A stretch of 64,000 nt of DNA from Massilia sp. HP4 (GCF_005222695.1 NZ_STGG01000011.1:248001-312000), one strand, 5' to 3'; shown: positions 1-9,256, counted from the first letter of the stretch. Translations and numbers: made by a program. Notes: a model not told the origin generated them from the sequence alone.

Positions 1-2
1 AC

Positions 3-398
3 GACGCCGTGGAATTCTCGCGCATCGCGCCGAACATGATCGAGGGCCGCTGTCCGCCGCTATTGCAGAACCTGCTGGAGGTGCGCGGCCTGGGCCTGCT
101 GGACATCAAGGCGATCTTCGGCGAGACGGCGGTGCGGCGCAAGATGCGCCTGAAGCTGATCGTCCACCTGGTCAAGCGCGGCGCGCTGGACGAAGAGGTC
201 GAGCGCCTGCCGTTCCACTTCCCGACCGAGGACGTGCTGGGCCTGCCGGTGCGCAAGGTCGTGATCCCGGTGGCGGCCGGCCGCAACATCGCGGTGCTGT
301 TGGAAGCGGCGGTGCGCAACACCATCCTGCAACTGCGCGGCATCGACACGCTGCAGGAATTCATGGAGCGCCAGCGCCAGGCGATGAGCGCGGACTAG
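3..398 (+). CDS. hprK: HPr kinase/phosphorylase, C-terminal part (5' end outside window)
   Basis: Partial gene: the frame is open to the left edge, so the N-terminal domain and the Walker A loop lie outside the window. What remains is the C-terminal third of HprK, including the stretch [20 protein letters not shown] and the signature [15 protein letters not shown], followed by the basic [12 protein letters not shown] segment. HprK phosphorylates and dephosphorylates a serine of HPr/NPr phosphocarrier proteins and couples carbon state to regulation; in betaproteobacteria it belongs to the partial PTS encoded beside rpoN. rapZ follows about 60 nt downstream on the same strand, the usual order. 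Family assignment is secure. Confidence 0.93.
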   Translation, partial: DAVEFSRIAPNMIEGRCPPLLQNLLEVRGLGLLDIKAIFGETAVRRKMRLKLIVHLVKRGALDEEVERLPFHFPTEDVLGLPVRKVVIPVAAGRNIAVLLEAAVRNTILQLRGIDTLQEFMERQRQAMSAD

Positions 399-456
399 TC
401 CTTCCGCTACGTCTTCCCCCGATGCCAACAAGCGGCGCTTGCGGTATCATCGCCAC

Positions 457-1335
457 ATGCACATCGTCCTCATCACCGGCATCTCGGGCTCGGGCAAGTC
501 CGTGGCCCTGAATGTCCTTGAAGACGCGGGTTACTACTGCGTCGACAACCTGCCGCCGGCCCTGCTGACGGCCCTCGTCAATACCGTCAACGAGACCGGC
601 ACCGGCAAGATCGCGGTCGCGGTCGACGCGCGCAGCGCCGAATCGCTGGTCGAGCTGCCGGTGAGCGTGCGCCGCCTGCGCGAGGATGGCCACGCGGTCA
701 AGGTCATGTTCCTGACCTCGAGCACCCATTCGCTGGTCGCGCGTTTTTCCGAAACGCGGCGCAGCCATCCGCTGTCGCACGAGCTGCGCCCGGGCGAGAA
801 TCCGGCCTCGCGCCGCACCCTGATCGAATGCATCGCCGAAGAACGCGAGCGCCTGTCGTCGATCGAGAACCTGGGCCATGTGATCGACACCTCGGAACTC
901 TCGGCCAACAAGCTGCGCGGCTGGATCAAGGAACTGGCCGAGGTCGACCACGCGCCGCTGACCCTGTTCTTCGAATCGTTCGCGTTCAAGGTCGGCGTGC
1001 CGCTCGACGCCGACTTCGTGTTCGACGTGCGCGCGATCCCGAACCCGTATTACGACCTGGCCCTGCGCCCACTGACCGGCAAGGACCAGCCTGTGATCGA
1101 CTTCCTCGACGCCCAGCCGAGCGCCGCCGAGATGCTGGCCGATATCCGCGATTTCGTGGCCAAGTGGCTGCCCTCGTTCAAGACCGACAATCGCAGCTAC
1201 CTGACGGTGGCGGTGGGCTGCACCGGCGGCCAGCACCGCTCGGTGTACATGGCCGAGCACCTCGGCGCGTATTTCGCCGAGACCGAGCGCGTGATTGTGC
1301 GGCATCGGGAGCAGCCGAAGAATCCGACGGCGTAG
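457..1335 (+). CDS. rapZ: RNase adapter protein RapZ (P-loop nucleotide-binding)
   Basis: 292 aa, the usual RapZ length. The ATG start was chosen over an in-frame TTG six codons earlier because [15 protein letters not shown] is the canonical N-terminus; its P-loop GISGSGKS spans residues 8-15. The C-terminal domain keeps the motif [17 protein letters not shown] near residue 255, the glucosamine-6-phosphate/RNA-binding half in enterobacterial RapZ. In E. coli RapZ guides RNase E to the small RNA GlmZ; outside enterobacteria it is known mainly as a nucleotide-binding partner of the rpoN-ptsN-hprK cluster. The gene follows hprK and ends shortly before a strong inverted repeat. Confidence 0.93.
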   Translation: MHIVLITGISGSGKSVALNVLEDAGYYCVDNLPPALLTALVNTVNETGTGKIAVAVDARSAESLVELPVSVRRLREDGHAVKVMFLTSSTHSLVARFSETRRSHPLSHELRPGENPASRRTLIECIAEERERLSSIENLGHVIDTSELSANKLRGWIKELAEVDHAPLTLFFESFAFKVGVPLDADFVFDVRAIPNPYYDLALRPLTGKDQPVIDFLDAQPSAAEMLADIRDFVAKWLPSFKTDNRSYLTVAVGCTGGQHRSVYMAEHLGAYFAETERVIVRHREQPKNPTA

Positions 1336-1352
1336 TAGCTACCTTAGCTTCC

Positions 1353-1386
1353 GCACGTCATTCCCGCCTGCGCGGGAATGACGTGC
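1353..1386. repeat. REP-like inverted repeat / possible bidirectional terminator
   Basis: Two perfect 15-nt arms (gcacgtcattcccgc and its complement) separated by the 4-nt loop ctgc. It sits in the gap between the convergent rapZ and DUF5694 genes. The core resembles the widespread proteobacterial repeats built on cattcccgc...gcgggaatg. No T-run follows on either strand, so a REP-type element is more likely than a simple intrinsic terminator, although it could still block transcription from both sides. Confidence 0.75.
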
Positions 1387-1421
1387 AAGATGCGGTGGTG
1401 CATGGTCGCGTCAGCGGCGGA

Positions 1422-2492
1422 TTACCTCAGCACCTGCACCGTATCGACCACCCGCACATCGTGCATCTGGTGCAGATACGCTTCCAGATAGCCCTTGTGC
1501 GACGCTCCCACGATGACCAGCAGCCGCGTGCCCGGCGTCACGCCCACCACGTCGCGGATATTCGCCGCCATGCGCAGGTTGCGCGTTTCCCAGTAGCCCA
1601 CGTAAGTACGGCCGAAGCGCTGCGGCGACGGCTCGTTCATGGCGGCGCCGAAGTCGATCTCGAAGCTCGCCGCGACATGGGCGGGCGAGTTATAGGCGCG
1701 GTACAGCGCCAGCACGCCTTCGGCGCTGCCCAGGCCCTCCTTCAGGACCTTGTCCTGTTCCTGGCGCCGCTTGTTGGCCGGGTTGTCCCAAGCCTTCATG
1801 ATCGCCTCGCCGGCCGCCTTGCGGTCGGCGTACGGTCGGCCCGCCGCCTGGTCGTCCATCGCATGCACGCGCTCATGCCCCAGGCGCGCCGCCAGCTGCG
1901 CTGCGATCATCACGCTTTCGTTGGGACTGCTCTCGAGCTTGCGCAGTTGCGCGACCAGGACCTCATCCAGGCCATCGCCGGCGCGGCGCTCCACGGCCGG
2001 CAAACGGAACCACTGGACCATGGCCGACGTGGATTCGCCACCTGCAAGGAATACAGCCGCCAGGCGCCGCCGCTGGGCGCTTGATGGCGCCGTGGGCCAG
2101 GCGGCCAGCAGCTTTTCAGCTTCAGCGGTGGCCTGCGGGACATCGAGCCCGGTGGCCGCCCTGGCCGGCGCCGTATCCTCGCAATAGGTCTCGATCGCCT
2201 CCCGGTAGCGCTCCACATAGCGGCGCATGAGATCGCACTGCGGCCCGGAGCGCTCCTCCACCGCGATCGCCTGCGGCTTCCAGGCCGCCAACCGGTCGTT
2301 GAGCAGGGACAGGCTCGCTGGCTGGAAGGTCTTCGGCAGGTGCGACAAGTGGGGCGAACCGAGCACCATGATTTCGTTGACCGGCCCTGAGGTCGGGCCC
2401 TTCAGCTGGCTCGGATCGAAGGCCGGCCGGTAATCCTGGGCGGCGACCGCCCCGCACAAGGTCATCGAGATCAGCAGGGCACGCAGGCGCAT
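1422..2492 (-). CDS. DUF5694 family secreted protein
   Basis: 356 aa. A short hydrophobic signal peptide ends near AVAAQDY, so export is likely. The body has the pattern of DUF5694 proteins: MVLGSPHLSHLP near the start, a VEERSG segment, NLRMAANIRDVVG and a C-terminal VIVGASHKGYLEAYL. The conserved GSPHLS, EE and GASHKG elements resemble the TraB/PrgY-type putative hydrolase fold, so a metal-dependent hydrolase role is possible, but no biochemical function is established for the family. A good ribosome-binding site (AAGGAAG) precedes the ATG. It stands alone between rapZ (convergent) and the enoyl-CoA hydratase gene upstream on the same strand. Confidence 0.75.
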   Translation of the reverse strand: MRLRALLISMTLCGAVAAQDYRPAFDPSQLKGPTSGPVNEIMVLGSPHLSHLPKTFQPASLSLLNDRLAAWKPQAIAVEERSGPQCDLMRRYVERYREAIETYCEDTAPARAATGLDVPQATAEAEKLLAAWPTAPSSAQRRRLAAVFLAGGESTSAMVQWFRLPAVERRAGDGLDEVLVAQLRKLESSPNESVMIAAQLAARLGHERVHAMDDQAAGRPYADRKAAGEAIMKAWDNPANKRRQEQDKVLKEGLGSAEGVLALYRAYNSPAHVAASFEIDFGAAMNEPSPQRFGRTYVGYWETRNLRMAANIRDVVGVTPGTRLLVIVGASHKGYLEAYLHQMHDVRVVDTVQVLR

Positions 2493-2576
2493 CGGTCTTC
2501 CTTTCAGGTCATGAAGATCCGATGTTCACACCCCGGCGCCAGCCTGTCACGCAAAAATGGATATGCATGGAAACGT

Positions 2577-3662
2577 TTATGCGAGATGCCTGAGCGGATG
2601 CGCGTGCTTCGGCCACACCGGCGCGAAGAAGCGCGCCACCATCTCGGGCGTCACCTGCTCGAGCGACGGCGGATTCCACTGCGGCGCATTGTCCTTGTCG
2701 ATGACGAGCGCGCGCACGCCTTCCAGCACCTCGCCATGCTCGAAATTGCGGCGCACCAGCGAACGCTCCATGCGCAGGCAATCGGCCACGCCGAGCGCCG
2801 CGCCGCGCGCCAGCAGCTCGTGGGTCACGCACATCATCAGCGGCGAGCGCTGGCGCATCGCCTGCAAGGCCTTCTGCGCGAACGGCGTCGCGTCGCCTTC
2901 GAGCGAAGCCATGATGGCGGTGACCGAGGCGGCGCCGAAGTGCGCATCGACCAGGCTGCGATGAGCCTGCAGCACGCTCTCGCCCGCCTGCTGCACGAAC
3001 GGCGCCGCGAAGGCGCGAATCGCCGCCGGCAGTTCGGCGCCGGGCGTGGATGCCAGCAGCGCCTGCAGGGCTGGCAGTTCTGAGCCGGGCACGAACACGT
3101 CGGCCAGGCCGATGTACAGCGCATCGGCGGCGCCGATCGTCAAGCCGGTCAAGCCAAGGTAGTTGCCGAGCCGGCCCGGCGCATGCGACAGGAAGTGGCT
3201 GCCGCCGACGTCCGGGAACAGGCCGATGTTCACCTCGGGCATGGCCACCTTGGAGCGCTCGGTCACGATGCGCAGGCCGCAATCCGGACCGCCCTGGGCA
3301 ATGCCCATGCCGCCGCCCATCACGACGCCATCCATGATGGCGATATACGGCTTGGGATAGAAATGGATCAGGTGATTGAGCGCGTATTCTTCGGTGAAGA
3401 AATCCTCGAGCAGCGCGCTGCCGCCCATCGGCCCCGCATGGCCGACCTCATGGAAGAAGCGGATGTCGCCGCCCGCGCACAAGGCTTTCTCGCTGCTGCT
3501 GGTGAGCACGACCGCGTCGACCTGCCCGTCGTGCTGCCAGGCGCGCAGGACGTCGGCCAGCGCGCGCACCATCTCGAGCGACAGCGAATTGAGCGCCTTC
3601 GGCCGGTCGAGGGTGATGATGCCGGTGCGGTTGGCGATGCGGGTCAGGACGTGATCGGTCAT
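2577..3662 (-). CDS. Enoyl-CoA hydratase/isomerase family protein (3-hydroxyisobutyryl-CoA hydrolase-like)
   Basis: 361 aa, matching the longer HIBCH-type (ECH_2) branch of the crotonase superfamily rather than ordinary ~260-aa hydratases. Seen in order: ITLDRPKALNSLSLEM, the oxyanion-hole segment LCAGGDIRFF, then VMGGGMGIAQGG and the acidic motif PEVNIGLFPDVGGSHFLS, where HIBCH enzymes carry their catalytic Glu/Asp. The likely reaction is hydrolysis of 3-hydroxyisobutyryl-CoA in valine breakdown. No other valine-pathway gene lies nearby, so the substrate is inferred from the family; a crotonase with another acyl-CoA substrate cannot be excluded. Confidence 0.82.
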   Translation of the reverse strand: MTDHVLTRIANRTGIITLDRPKALNSLSLEMVRALADVLRAWQHDGQVDAVVLTSSSEKALCAGGDIRFFHEVGHAGPMGGSALLEDFFTEEYALNHLIHFYPKPYIAIMDGVVMGGGMGIAQGGPDCGLRIVTERSKVAMPEVNIGLFPDVGGSHFLSHAPGRLGNYLGLTGLTIGAADALYIGLADVFVPGSELPALQALLASTPGAELPAAIRAFAAPFVQQAGESVLQAHRSLVDAHFGAASVTAIMASLEGDATPFAQKALQAMRQRSPLMMCVTHELLARGAALGVADCLRMERSLVRRNFEHGEVLEGVRALVIDKDNAPQWNPPSLEQVTPEMVARFFAPVWPKHAHPLRHLA

Positions 3663-3721
3663 GGCGTGGTCCGTAATGGAAAGACCTGCATTTTACCGAA
3701 GGCGCAGAGACACGCGGATGC

Positions 3722-3747
3722 AAAAAGGGCGCCCCCTCGGACGCCCT
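3722..3747 (-). terminator. Intrinsic terminator after hpf
   Basis: Read on the minus strand: a 9-bp GC-rich stem (agggcgtcc pairing with gggcgccct, one G-U) with a 4-nt loop, followed directly by TTTTTG. It begins about 24 nt after the hpf stop codon and would end the long kdsD-to-hpf transcript. Confidence 0.85.
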
Positions 3748-3770
3748 CAGCTAGTGTGCCCTGCGCCTGA

Positions 3771-4133
3771 TCAGGCGACAGCGGCGTCTTCGTCGCTGCC
3801 GTTTTCAGGCAGGCGTTTGATCGACATGCGGCTATGGTCCTTGAGCTGCTGCTTGTGCTTGAGGATCTGTCGGTCCAGCTTATCCATCAGCGTATCGATC
3901 GCCGCGTACAGGTCTTGCGCGACGCTTGCCACGTGCAGGGTCTTGCCCGACACCTGGACGTTGATCTCTGCTTTCTGCCTTTTTTCTTTTTCAGTGAGGT
4001 TGTCGACGGCCAGGAAGACGTGGGTGTCGATCACCTGGTCGAAATGGCGAATGATGCGCTCGAGCTTATTCTGAACGTATTCACGGATGGCGGGGGTAAC
4101 TTCGAGATGATGGCCACTGATTGTGAGGTTCAT
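3771..4133 (-). CDS. hpf: Ribosome hibernation-promoting factor, short HPF/YfiA type
   Basis: 120 aa beginning MNLTISGHHLEVTPAIREYV, the standard N-terminus. This ATG was preferred over an upstream in-frame start because a clean AAGGAG site lies just before it. The length and the absence of a C-terminal extension mark the short form, which binds the 30S decoding region and promotes 100S ribosome dimers in stationary phase. The usual basic helix is present (DRQILKHKQQLKDH). It lies downstream of rpoN, its conserved position, and is followed by an intrinsic terminator; ptsN, which normally comes next, is not on this side. Confidence 0.93.
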   Translation of the reverse strand: MNLTISGHHLEVTPAIREYVQNKLERIIRHFDQVIDTHVFLAVDNLTEKEKRQKAEINVQVSGKTLHVASVAQDLYAAIDTLMDKLDRQILKHKQQLKDHSRMSIKRLPENGSDEDAAVA

Positions 4134-4207
4134 ACACACTCCTTTGAAAATATTGCACCGTGTGGACCACATCGACGCGACAAGGCACGGGGATGTGGAC
4201 GGCGCAG

Positions 4208-5692
4208 TTACAAGGACTTGCGGAGGCTTACAGGGGGTATCTTGAGGGCTTCACGGTATTTTGCAACCGTGCGGCGCGCGATGACCATGCCTTGTTCCCC
4301 GAGCATCTCCGCGATCTTGCTGTCGGATAAAGGGTTCCTAGGGTCTTCTGCTCCTGTCAATTGTGCAATGAGCGCACGGATTGCCGTCGAGGATGCTTCG
4401 CCTCCCGCCTCGGTGGCAACGTGGCTGCCGAAGAAATACTTCAACTCAAACATGCCGTGCGGGGTCAGCATGTATTTCTGCGTTGTGACACGAGAAATTG
4501 TGCTCTCGTGTAGGCCTAGTGTATCAGCAATCTCACGTAAGACAAGGGGGCGCATGGCAACCGCGCCATGGGAGAAAAAGTTGCGCTGGCGCTCGACGAT
4601 CGCCTCTGCCACACGCAGGATGGTGTCGAAACGCTGGCGCATATTCTTGATGAGCCACTTCGCTTCTTGCAGCTGCGCGCCCATCTGCGCCTCGCTCTTG
4701 CCCTGCTTGAGCAGGCTCGCGTACAGGCTGTTGACGCGCAGGCGCGGCATCACGTCCGGGTTCAATGTGACAGCCCAGCCGTTCTTGGAAGGGCGCACGA
4801 TTACATCCGGCACCACGTAGTCCGACACGTTCGAGGCGAAGGGCGCGCCGGGATGCGGATTGCACTGGCGGACCACGGCCTGCACCTCGCGCAGGTCTTC
4901 GTCGTCGCAGTCGAGCGCCTTTTTGAGCTTGCTGTATTCGCGCTGGGCGAACCAGCTCAGGTAACCCTCGACGATGGTCAGGGCCATGCGCCGCGTGACC
5001 ATGGCCACGTTCGGCATGCGCCGGATCTGCAGCGCCAGGCACTCGGCCGCGCTGCGCGCGCCCACGCCCACCGGGTCCATGCTCTGCACCAGCGCCAGCG
5101 CGCAGCGCAATTCGTCGATCTCGATGTCGAGTTCTTCGGGCAGCCTTGCGTGGATCTCGTCGAGCGGCTCTTCCAGGTAGCCGTTGTCGTCCAGCGCATC
5201 GATCACCAGTTCGGCCAGCGCCCGGTCGCGCGCCGACAGCGTGGCTTCGCGCACCTGTTCCATCAGGTGCTCGCGCAAGGTGATGGCGCAGGCTTCCAGC
5301 TGCGGGCGGCCGTCTTCGTCTTCGCCGCCACCGCCTGACGGACCGGCGCCGCCATCGCTCCAGTCGGTGTCGCTGCGATCGCCATCGGCGCCGCCGTCGA
5401 AACCCTCGCCCTCGCCTGCCGGCGCCGGTGCTTCCTGGCCGTCGGCCTGCTGGCCGGGCGCGGGCGGCGCTTCGCCATTGGGCGGCGCGTTGTTGATGGC
5501 GCCGTCGGCCAGCAGGCGCACCGAGCGGTCGAGCGGATCGTCGAGCCGCTCGAGCAGCGGGTTATCGCCCAGTATCTGCTCGATCTCCTGGTGCAGTTCG
5601 AGCGTCGACAGTTGCAGCAGCCGGATCGACTGCTGCAATTGCGGGGTCAGCGCCAGGTGCTGCGAGGTGCGAAGTTGCAGGGACTGTTTCAT
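4208..5692 (-). CDS. rpoN: RNA polymerase sigma-54 factor
   Basis: 494 aa. Region I (activator interaction) is the Gln/Leu-rich N-terminus [20 protein letters not shown]. Residues ~50-135 form an unusually long acidic, Gly/Pro-rich region II linker. The core-binding domain, the HTH ([18 protein letters not shown]) and the C-terminal RpoN box [15 protein letters not shown] follow, the last reading -24 promoter DNA. Sigma-54 directs nitrogen, pilus, flagellar and stress regulons with enhancer-binding ATPases. It starts only about 10 nt after lptB and precedes hpf, so it is probably co-transcribed with the LPS-export genes. Confidence 0.97.
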   Translation of the reverse strand: MKQSLQLRTSQHLALTPQLQQSIRLLQLSTLELHQEIEQILGDNPLLERLDDPLDRSVRLLADGAINNAPPNGEAPPAPGQQADGQEAPAPAGEGEGFDGGADGDRSDTDWSDGGAGPSGGGGEDEDGRPQLEACAITLREHLMEQVREATLSARDRALAELVIDALDDNGYLEEPLDEIHARLPEELDIEIDELRCALALVQSMDPVGVGARSAAECLALQIRRMPNVAMVTRRMALTIVEGYLSWFAQREYSKLKKALDCDDEDLREVQAVVRQCNPHPGAPFASNVSDYVVPDVIVRPSKNGWAVTLNPDVMPRLRVNSLYASLLKQGKSEAQMGAQLQEAKWLIKNMRQRFDTILRVAEAIVERQRNFFSHGAVAMRPLVLREIADTLGLHESTISRVTTQKYMLTPHGMFELKYFFGSHVATEAGGEASSTAIRALIAQLTGAEDPRNPLSDSKIAEMLGEQGMVIARRTVAKYREALKIPPVSLRKSL

Positions 5693-5703
5693 CTAGGCGT
5701 CGC

Positions 5704-6471
5704 TCACATGCGGAAGTGTTCGCCCAGGTACACGCGCCGCACCGACTCGTCGGCGATGATGTCGTCAGGGCGGCCCGATGCCAGCACGGCGCCCTGGTTG
5801 ATGATGTAGGCACGGTCGCAGATGCCCAGCGTCTCGCGCACATTGTGGTCGGTGATCAGGACGCCGATCTTGCGCTCCTTCAGGAAGCGCACGATGCGCT
5901 GGATCTCGATCACGGCGATCGGGTCGACGCCGGCGAAGGGTTCATCGAGCAGCACGAAGCGCGGATTGGTGGCCAGCGCGCGCGCGATCTCGACGCGGCG
6001 GCGTTCGCCGCCCGACAGCGACAGCGCCGGGTTCTCGCGCAGCTTCTCGATCTGCAGGTCGGCCAGCAGGGTGTCGAGGCGTTCGTTGATCTGGTCCTTC
6101 GAAAGCGGCTTGCCGTTGTCCTTCTGCAGCTCGAGCACGGCGCGGATGTTCTCTTCCACCGTCAGCTTGCGGAACACCGAGGCCTCTTGCGGCAGGTAGG
6201 ACAGGCCCAGCACCGCGCGGCGGTGGATCGGCAGGCTGGTGATGTCGGTGCCGTTGATGTCGATCGAGCCGGCGTCCGACGGCACCAGGCCGACGATCAT
6301 GTAGAACGAGGTGGTCTTGCCGGCGCCGTTCGGGCCCAGCAACCCCACCACTTCGCCGCATTCGACCTGCAGCGACACGTCGCGCACGACCAGGCGCTTG
6401 CCATAGCTTTTTTGCAGGCCATTGACGACCAGGGTGCTGCCATCGCCCAGCGCCATCGGGACCGCCGTCAT
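5704..6471 (-). CDS. lptB: LPS export ABC transporter ATP-binding protein LptB
   Basis: 255 aa. The start is the ATG that overlaps the lptA stop by four bases (ATGA); the longer open frame upstream only runs through lptA in another frame. Walker A GPNGAGKTT is at residues 46-54, signature LSGGERRR near 150, Walker B VLLDEPFAGVDP near 170 and the H-loop ITDHNV near 205. LptB powers extraction of LPS from the inner membrane with LptF and LptG (not in this window) and passes it through LptC and LptA. rpoN follows almost immediately. Confidence 0.97.
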   Translation of the reverse strand: MTAVPMALGDGSTLVVNGLQKSYGKRLVVRDVSLQVECGEVVGLLGPNGAGKTTSFYMIVGLVPSDAGSIDINGTDITSLPIHRRAVLGLSYLPQEASVFRKLTVEENIRAVLELQKDNGKPLSKDQINERLDTLLADLQIEKLRENPALSLSGGERRRVEIARALATNPRFVLLDEPFAGVDPIAVIEIQRIVRFLKERKIGVLITDHNVRETLGICDRAYIINQGAVLASGRPDDIIADESVRRVYLGEHFRM

Positions 6472-7016
6472 TGGGCGCCTCCGGCCGGCGCACGCTTGGG
6501 CGACAGGATCAGGGTGCCGCGGCCGCCGCCTGCCTTGCTCTGGCCGCTGACATCGTTGCGCACGGTGGCGACTTCCTTGCGGTTGTCGTAGGAGATGAAG
6601 GGACCGGTGATCTGGTTGGTCATGCGCGAGTTTTCCAGCTCCTTGATCAGGGCATTCGAGTACAGGCGTACCAGTTCGGTACGCTCGTCGTACTCGATGC
6701 GCTCGGCCTGGCCTTCGACCCACAGGTCGGGGCCGCCGTCGCGCTTCTGGCGGAAGGTGGTGAGCCGGTTGTCGTTGGCCGTGAGGGTCACGGTCATATA
6801 GCCTTCAGGGGTTTCCTTGACCACGGCGCGGTCGGCCTTGAGCAGCAGCGTGCCGCGGGTCAGGATCACATTGCCGGTAAAGATGCGGGTGCCCGAGACG
6901 CCGTCGACGTCGGCGGAATCGTATTCGATGGCCGCCGGCTTGAGCGAATCGGCGCGTTCGGCGGCAGCCGTCAGCGACAGCAGGGAAAGGAATACGGCAG
7001 CAAATAATTTTTTCAT
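6468..7016 (-). CDS. lptA: Periplasmic LPS transport protein LptA
   Basis: 182 aa with a signal peptide (MKKLFAAVFLSLLSLTAAAE). The body is the OstA/LptA beta-jellyroll family: AIEYDSADVDGVSGTRIFTG, then GNVILTRGTLLLKADRAVV. LptA forms the periplasmic bridge carrying LPS from LptC to LptD. The ATG with the hydrophobic leader was preferred to an upstream in-frame start. The gene overlaps lptB by four bases and sits ~50 nt after lptC, so the order lptC-lptA-lptB is complete. Confidence 0.95.
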   Translation of the reverse strand: MKKLFAAVFLSLLSLTAAAERADSLKPAAIEYDSADVDGVSGTRIFTGNVILTRGTLLLKADRAVVKETPEGYMTVTLTANDNRLTTFRQKRDGGPDLWVEGQAERIEYDERTELVRLYSNALIKELENSRMTNQITGPFISYDNRKEVATVRNDVSGQSKAGGGRGTLILSPKRAPAGGAQ

Positions 7017-7063
7017 GGTTGGATGCGGATCTGGGGTTGGCACGCGGCGCTAGTGTTCAAAGG

Positions 7064-7669
7064 TCAGCGCTGGCGCGGCGGATAGACGATCTTGCCGCGG
7101 CTGGACAGGTGCACTTGCTGGGTCGCGTTGTTGGCGACCATGCCGGTGCCCACCAGGGTGGATGTGCCGAGCTGCATGTCGATCGGCAGGTCGGTCTTGA
7201 CGATTTCTTCGTCGGGCAGCACGGTGAGCGCCTGGCTGCGCACGCGCAGCGCCTCGCTCTGCGCAGTCTTGGGACGCTGCAGGTCGACGTCGCCCATCAG
7301 CTCGACCCGGTGTTCCTCGTGGTGGATGCGCGCATTGTTCGCGACCACCGTCATCGGCGGACGGCCCGGCTCGACGCCGCGCAGCACCGGTTCGTCGACG
7401 TGCGACACGTCGCCATTCGGGATATGGGCCATGCGCTTGCCCGACACCAGGTAGCTCGGCTGGCCGTTCTCGGTCATGCGCACGAAGGAAAAATTCTCGA
7501 CGATGTAGTCCGGCTCGTCCGGCGGCCCGCCCAGCTGGGCGTCGATGTCGGATGCCTGCATCAGCTGCAGCAGCCAGAAGCTGCCGAAGGCGAAGAAGGT
7601 GCCGATCACGATCATCGCCAGGAGATTCCAGCGGTGCGCGGTACGCTTGTTGACGACGACGGTAGCCAT
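7064..7669 (-). CDS. lptC: LPS export system protein LptC
   Basis: 201 aa with one N-terminal membrane anchor (LLAMIVIGTFFAFGSFWLLQ) and a periplasmic domain of the LptC/YrbK family (PDYIVENFSFVRMTENGQP, later VELMGDVDLQRP). It accepts LPS from the LptBFG transporter and hands it to LptA. It lies about ten bases after kdsC, so Kdo synthesis and LPS export are linked in one operon. Family identification rests on fold pattern and context, both consistent. Confidence 0.93.
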   Translation of the reverse strand: MATVVVNKRTAHRWNLLAMIVIGTFFAFGSFWLLQLMQASDIDAQLGGPPDEPDYIVENFSFVRMTENGQPSYLVSGKRMAHIPNGDVSHVDEPVLRGVEPGRPPMTVVANNARIHHEEHRVELMGDVDLQRPKTAQSEALRVRSQALTVLPDEEIVKTDLPIDMQLGTSTLVGTGMVANNATQQVHLSSRGKIVYPPRQR

Positions 7670-7679
7670 TGTCTGATCC

Positions 7680-8234
7680 TCAGGCGAAGTACGGCGCGAG
7701 CGCCTGGTCGTAGGTGCCCTGGGCGCGCATCACGAGGTCGCATACCTCGCGCACCGCGCCACGGCCGCCGCCGTTTTTCGTGACGTAGTGCGCGCGGTGC
7801 TGCACCTCGGGATGACCGGACGGCACGGCGACGGCGAAACCCACGCGCGCGAACAGCGGCAGGTCGATCACGTCGTCGCCGATATAGCCGCACTGCTCGG
7901 CGGTGAAGCCGGTGGCTTCGAGCAGCTTGGCGAAGCCGATGCGCTTGTCGTGGATGCCCTGGTGGACGTGCGAGATGCCGAGATCGGCCGCGCGCTTGAC
8001 GACGATCGGCGACAGGCGCGCACTGATGATCGCGGTCTGCACGCCGGTTTTATTCAGCAGCTGGATGCCCAGGCCGTCGAGCACATTGAAGGTCTTAGTG
8101 ACTTCGCCGTCGGGACCGTAGGTCAGGCTGCCGTCGGTCAGCACGCCGTCGACGTCGAAGATCATGACCTTGATGCGCGCAGCGCGCTCCATATGGGCCA
8201 ACGGCGTGATTGCGGGAATAAACGTGTCGCTCAT
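7680..8234 (-). CDS. kdsC: 3-deoxy-D-manno-octulosonate 8-phosphate phosphatase KdsC
   Basis: 184 aa, HAD superfamily. The catalytic DxD is in IKVMIFDVDGVLTDGSL near residues 25-40, the second motif is QTAIISARLSPIV, and the late acidic motif is QCGYIGDDVIDLPLF. The enzyme removes phosphate from Kdo-8-phosphate to give Kdo for the inner core of LPS. Its start shares one base with the stop of kdsD, which makes the substrate precursor, so translation is probably coupled. Confidence 0.95.
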   Translation of the reverse strand: MSDTFIPAITPLAHMERAARIKVMIFDVDGVLTDGSLTYGPDGEVTKTFNVLDGLGIQLLNKTGVQTAIISARLSPIVVKRAADLGISHVHQGIHDKRIGFAKLLEATGFTAEQCGYIGDDVIDLPLFARVGFAVAVPSGHPEVQHRAHYVTKNGGGRGAVREVCDLVMRAQGTYDQALAPYFA

Positions 8235-9256
8235 CAGATCACCTTGGCGCGGGTCAGATCGTGGATATGCAGCGCGCCGACCAGGCGGTCGTCATCATCG
8301 ACCACCAGCATCTGGTTGATGCGGAATTCTTCCATCACGGCGACGGCGTCGACCGCGAGCTGATCGGGCCGCACGCGGCGCGGATTGGCGTGCATCACGT
8401 CGCGGATCTGGATGTCGGAGAAATCGTGCATGCGCTCGATCACGCGGCGCAAGTCGCCGTCGGTGAACACGCCGACCGGACGGCCTTCGGCGTCGACGAT
8501 GGCGGTCATGCCGAGGCCCTTGCGGGTGACTTCGAGCAGCGCTTCGACCAGCGAGGTCTCGGGGCCGACGCTCGGCACCGCGTCGCCGCTGCGCATCACG
8601 TCGCGCACATGGGTCAAGAGGCGCCGGCCCAGCGCGCCGCCCGGATGCGACAGCGCGAAGTCCTGCTCGCGGAAACCGCGCGCGTCGAGCAGCGCCACGG
8701 CCAGTGCATCGCCCATGGCGAGGGTCACGGTGGTGCTGGTGGTCGGCGCCAGGTTGAGCGGGCAGGCCTCTTTGTCGACCGCGATGTCCAGGTGCACGTC
8801 GGCCAGCCGGGCCAGGCGCGAGGCTGGTTTACCGGTCATGGCGATCACGCGCGCACCGAGGCGCTTGACGGCCGGCAGGATGTCGAGGATCTCGGACGAT
8901 TCGCCCGAATTGGAGATGGCGATCACGACGTCGTGCTTGGTGACCATGCCCAGGTCGCCGTGCGCGGCCTCGCCCGGGTGCATGAAGAAGGCCGGGGTGC
9001 CGGTGGAAGCCAGGGTGGCGGCGATCTTGCGGCCGATATGGCCCGACTTGCCCATCCCGGACACGACCACGCGGCCGTCGCATCCAAGAATGAGACGCGC
9101 GGCGTTGATGAAACTGTCATCGTCGCCCAGGCGCGCCTGCAGCGCGCGGATGGCGTCGGCTTCGATCGACAAGGTTTCGCGACCCAGGGCCAGGACGCGC
9201 CGGGCCATGGTCTCGTCAAAACTATTCAGCATTGTTTTTTCATCGGTTACACTCAT
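8234..9256 (-). CDS. kdsD: D-arabinose-5-phosphate isomerase KdsD
   Basis: 340 aa from the chosen ATG (MSVTDEK); a second ATG eight codons later (MLNSFDE) is also possible, and neither has a strong ribosome-binding site. An SIS domain occupies roughly residues 45-185 (VVSGMGKSGHIGRKIAATL, then AISNSGESSEIL), followed by two CBS domains to the C-terminus (RDVMRSGDAVPSV and RDVMHANPRRV). It converts ribulose-5-phosphate to arabinose-5-phosphate, the first step toward Kdo. It is the first gene of the kdsD-kdsC-lptC-lptA-lptB-rpoN-hpf run and diverges from a Kef-type antiporter. Confidence 0.94.
   Translation of the reverse strand: MSVTDEKTMLNSFDETMARRVLALGRETLSIEADAIRALQARLGDDDSFINAARLILGCDGRVVVSGMGKSGHIGRKIAATLASTGTPAFFMHPGEAAHGDLGMVTKHDVVIAISNSGESSEILDILPAVKRLGARVIAMTGKPASRLARLADVHLDIAVDKEACPLNLAPTTSTTVTLAMGDALAVALLDARGFREQDFALSHPGGALGRRLLTHVRDVMRSGDAVPSVGPETSLVEALLEVTRKGLGMTAIVDAEGRPVGVFTDGDLRRVIERMHDFSDIQIRDVMHANPRRVRPDQLAVDAVAVMEEFRINQMLVVDDDDRLVGALHIHDLTRAKVI

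Noticed and set aside
7021..7063. ttggcacg upstream of lptA as a sigma-54 -24 element
   Set aside because: No TTGC-type -12 element at the required spacing and it points along the plus strand, away from lptA.
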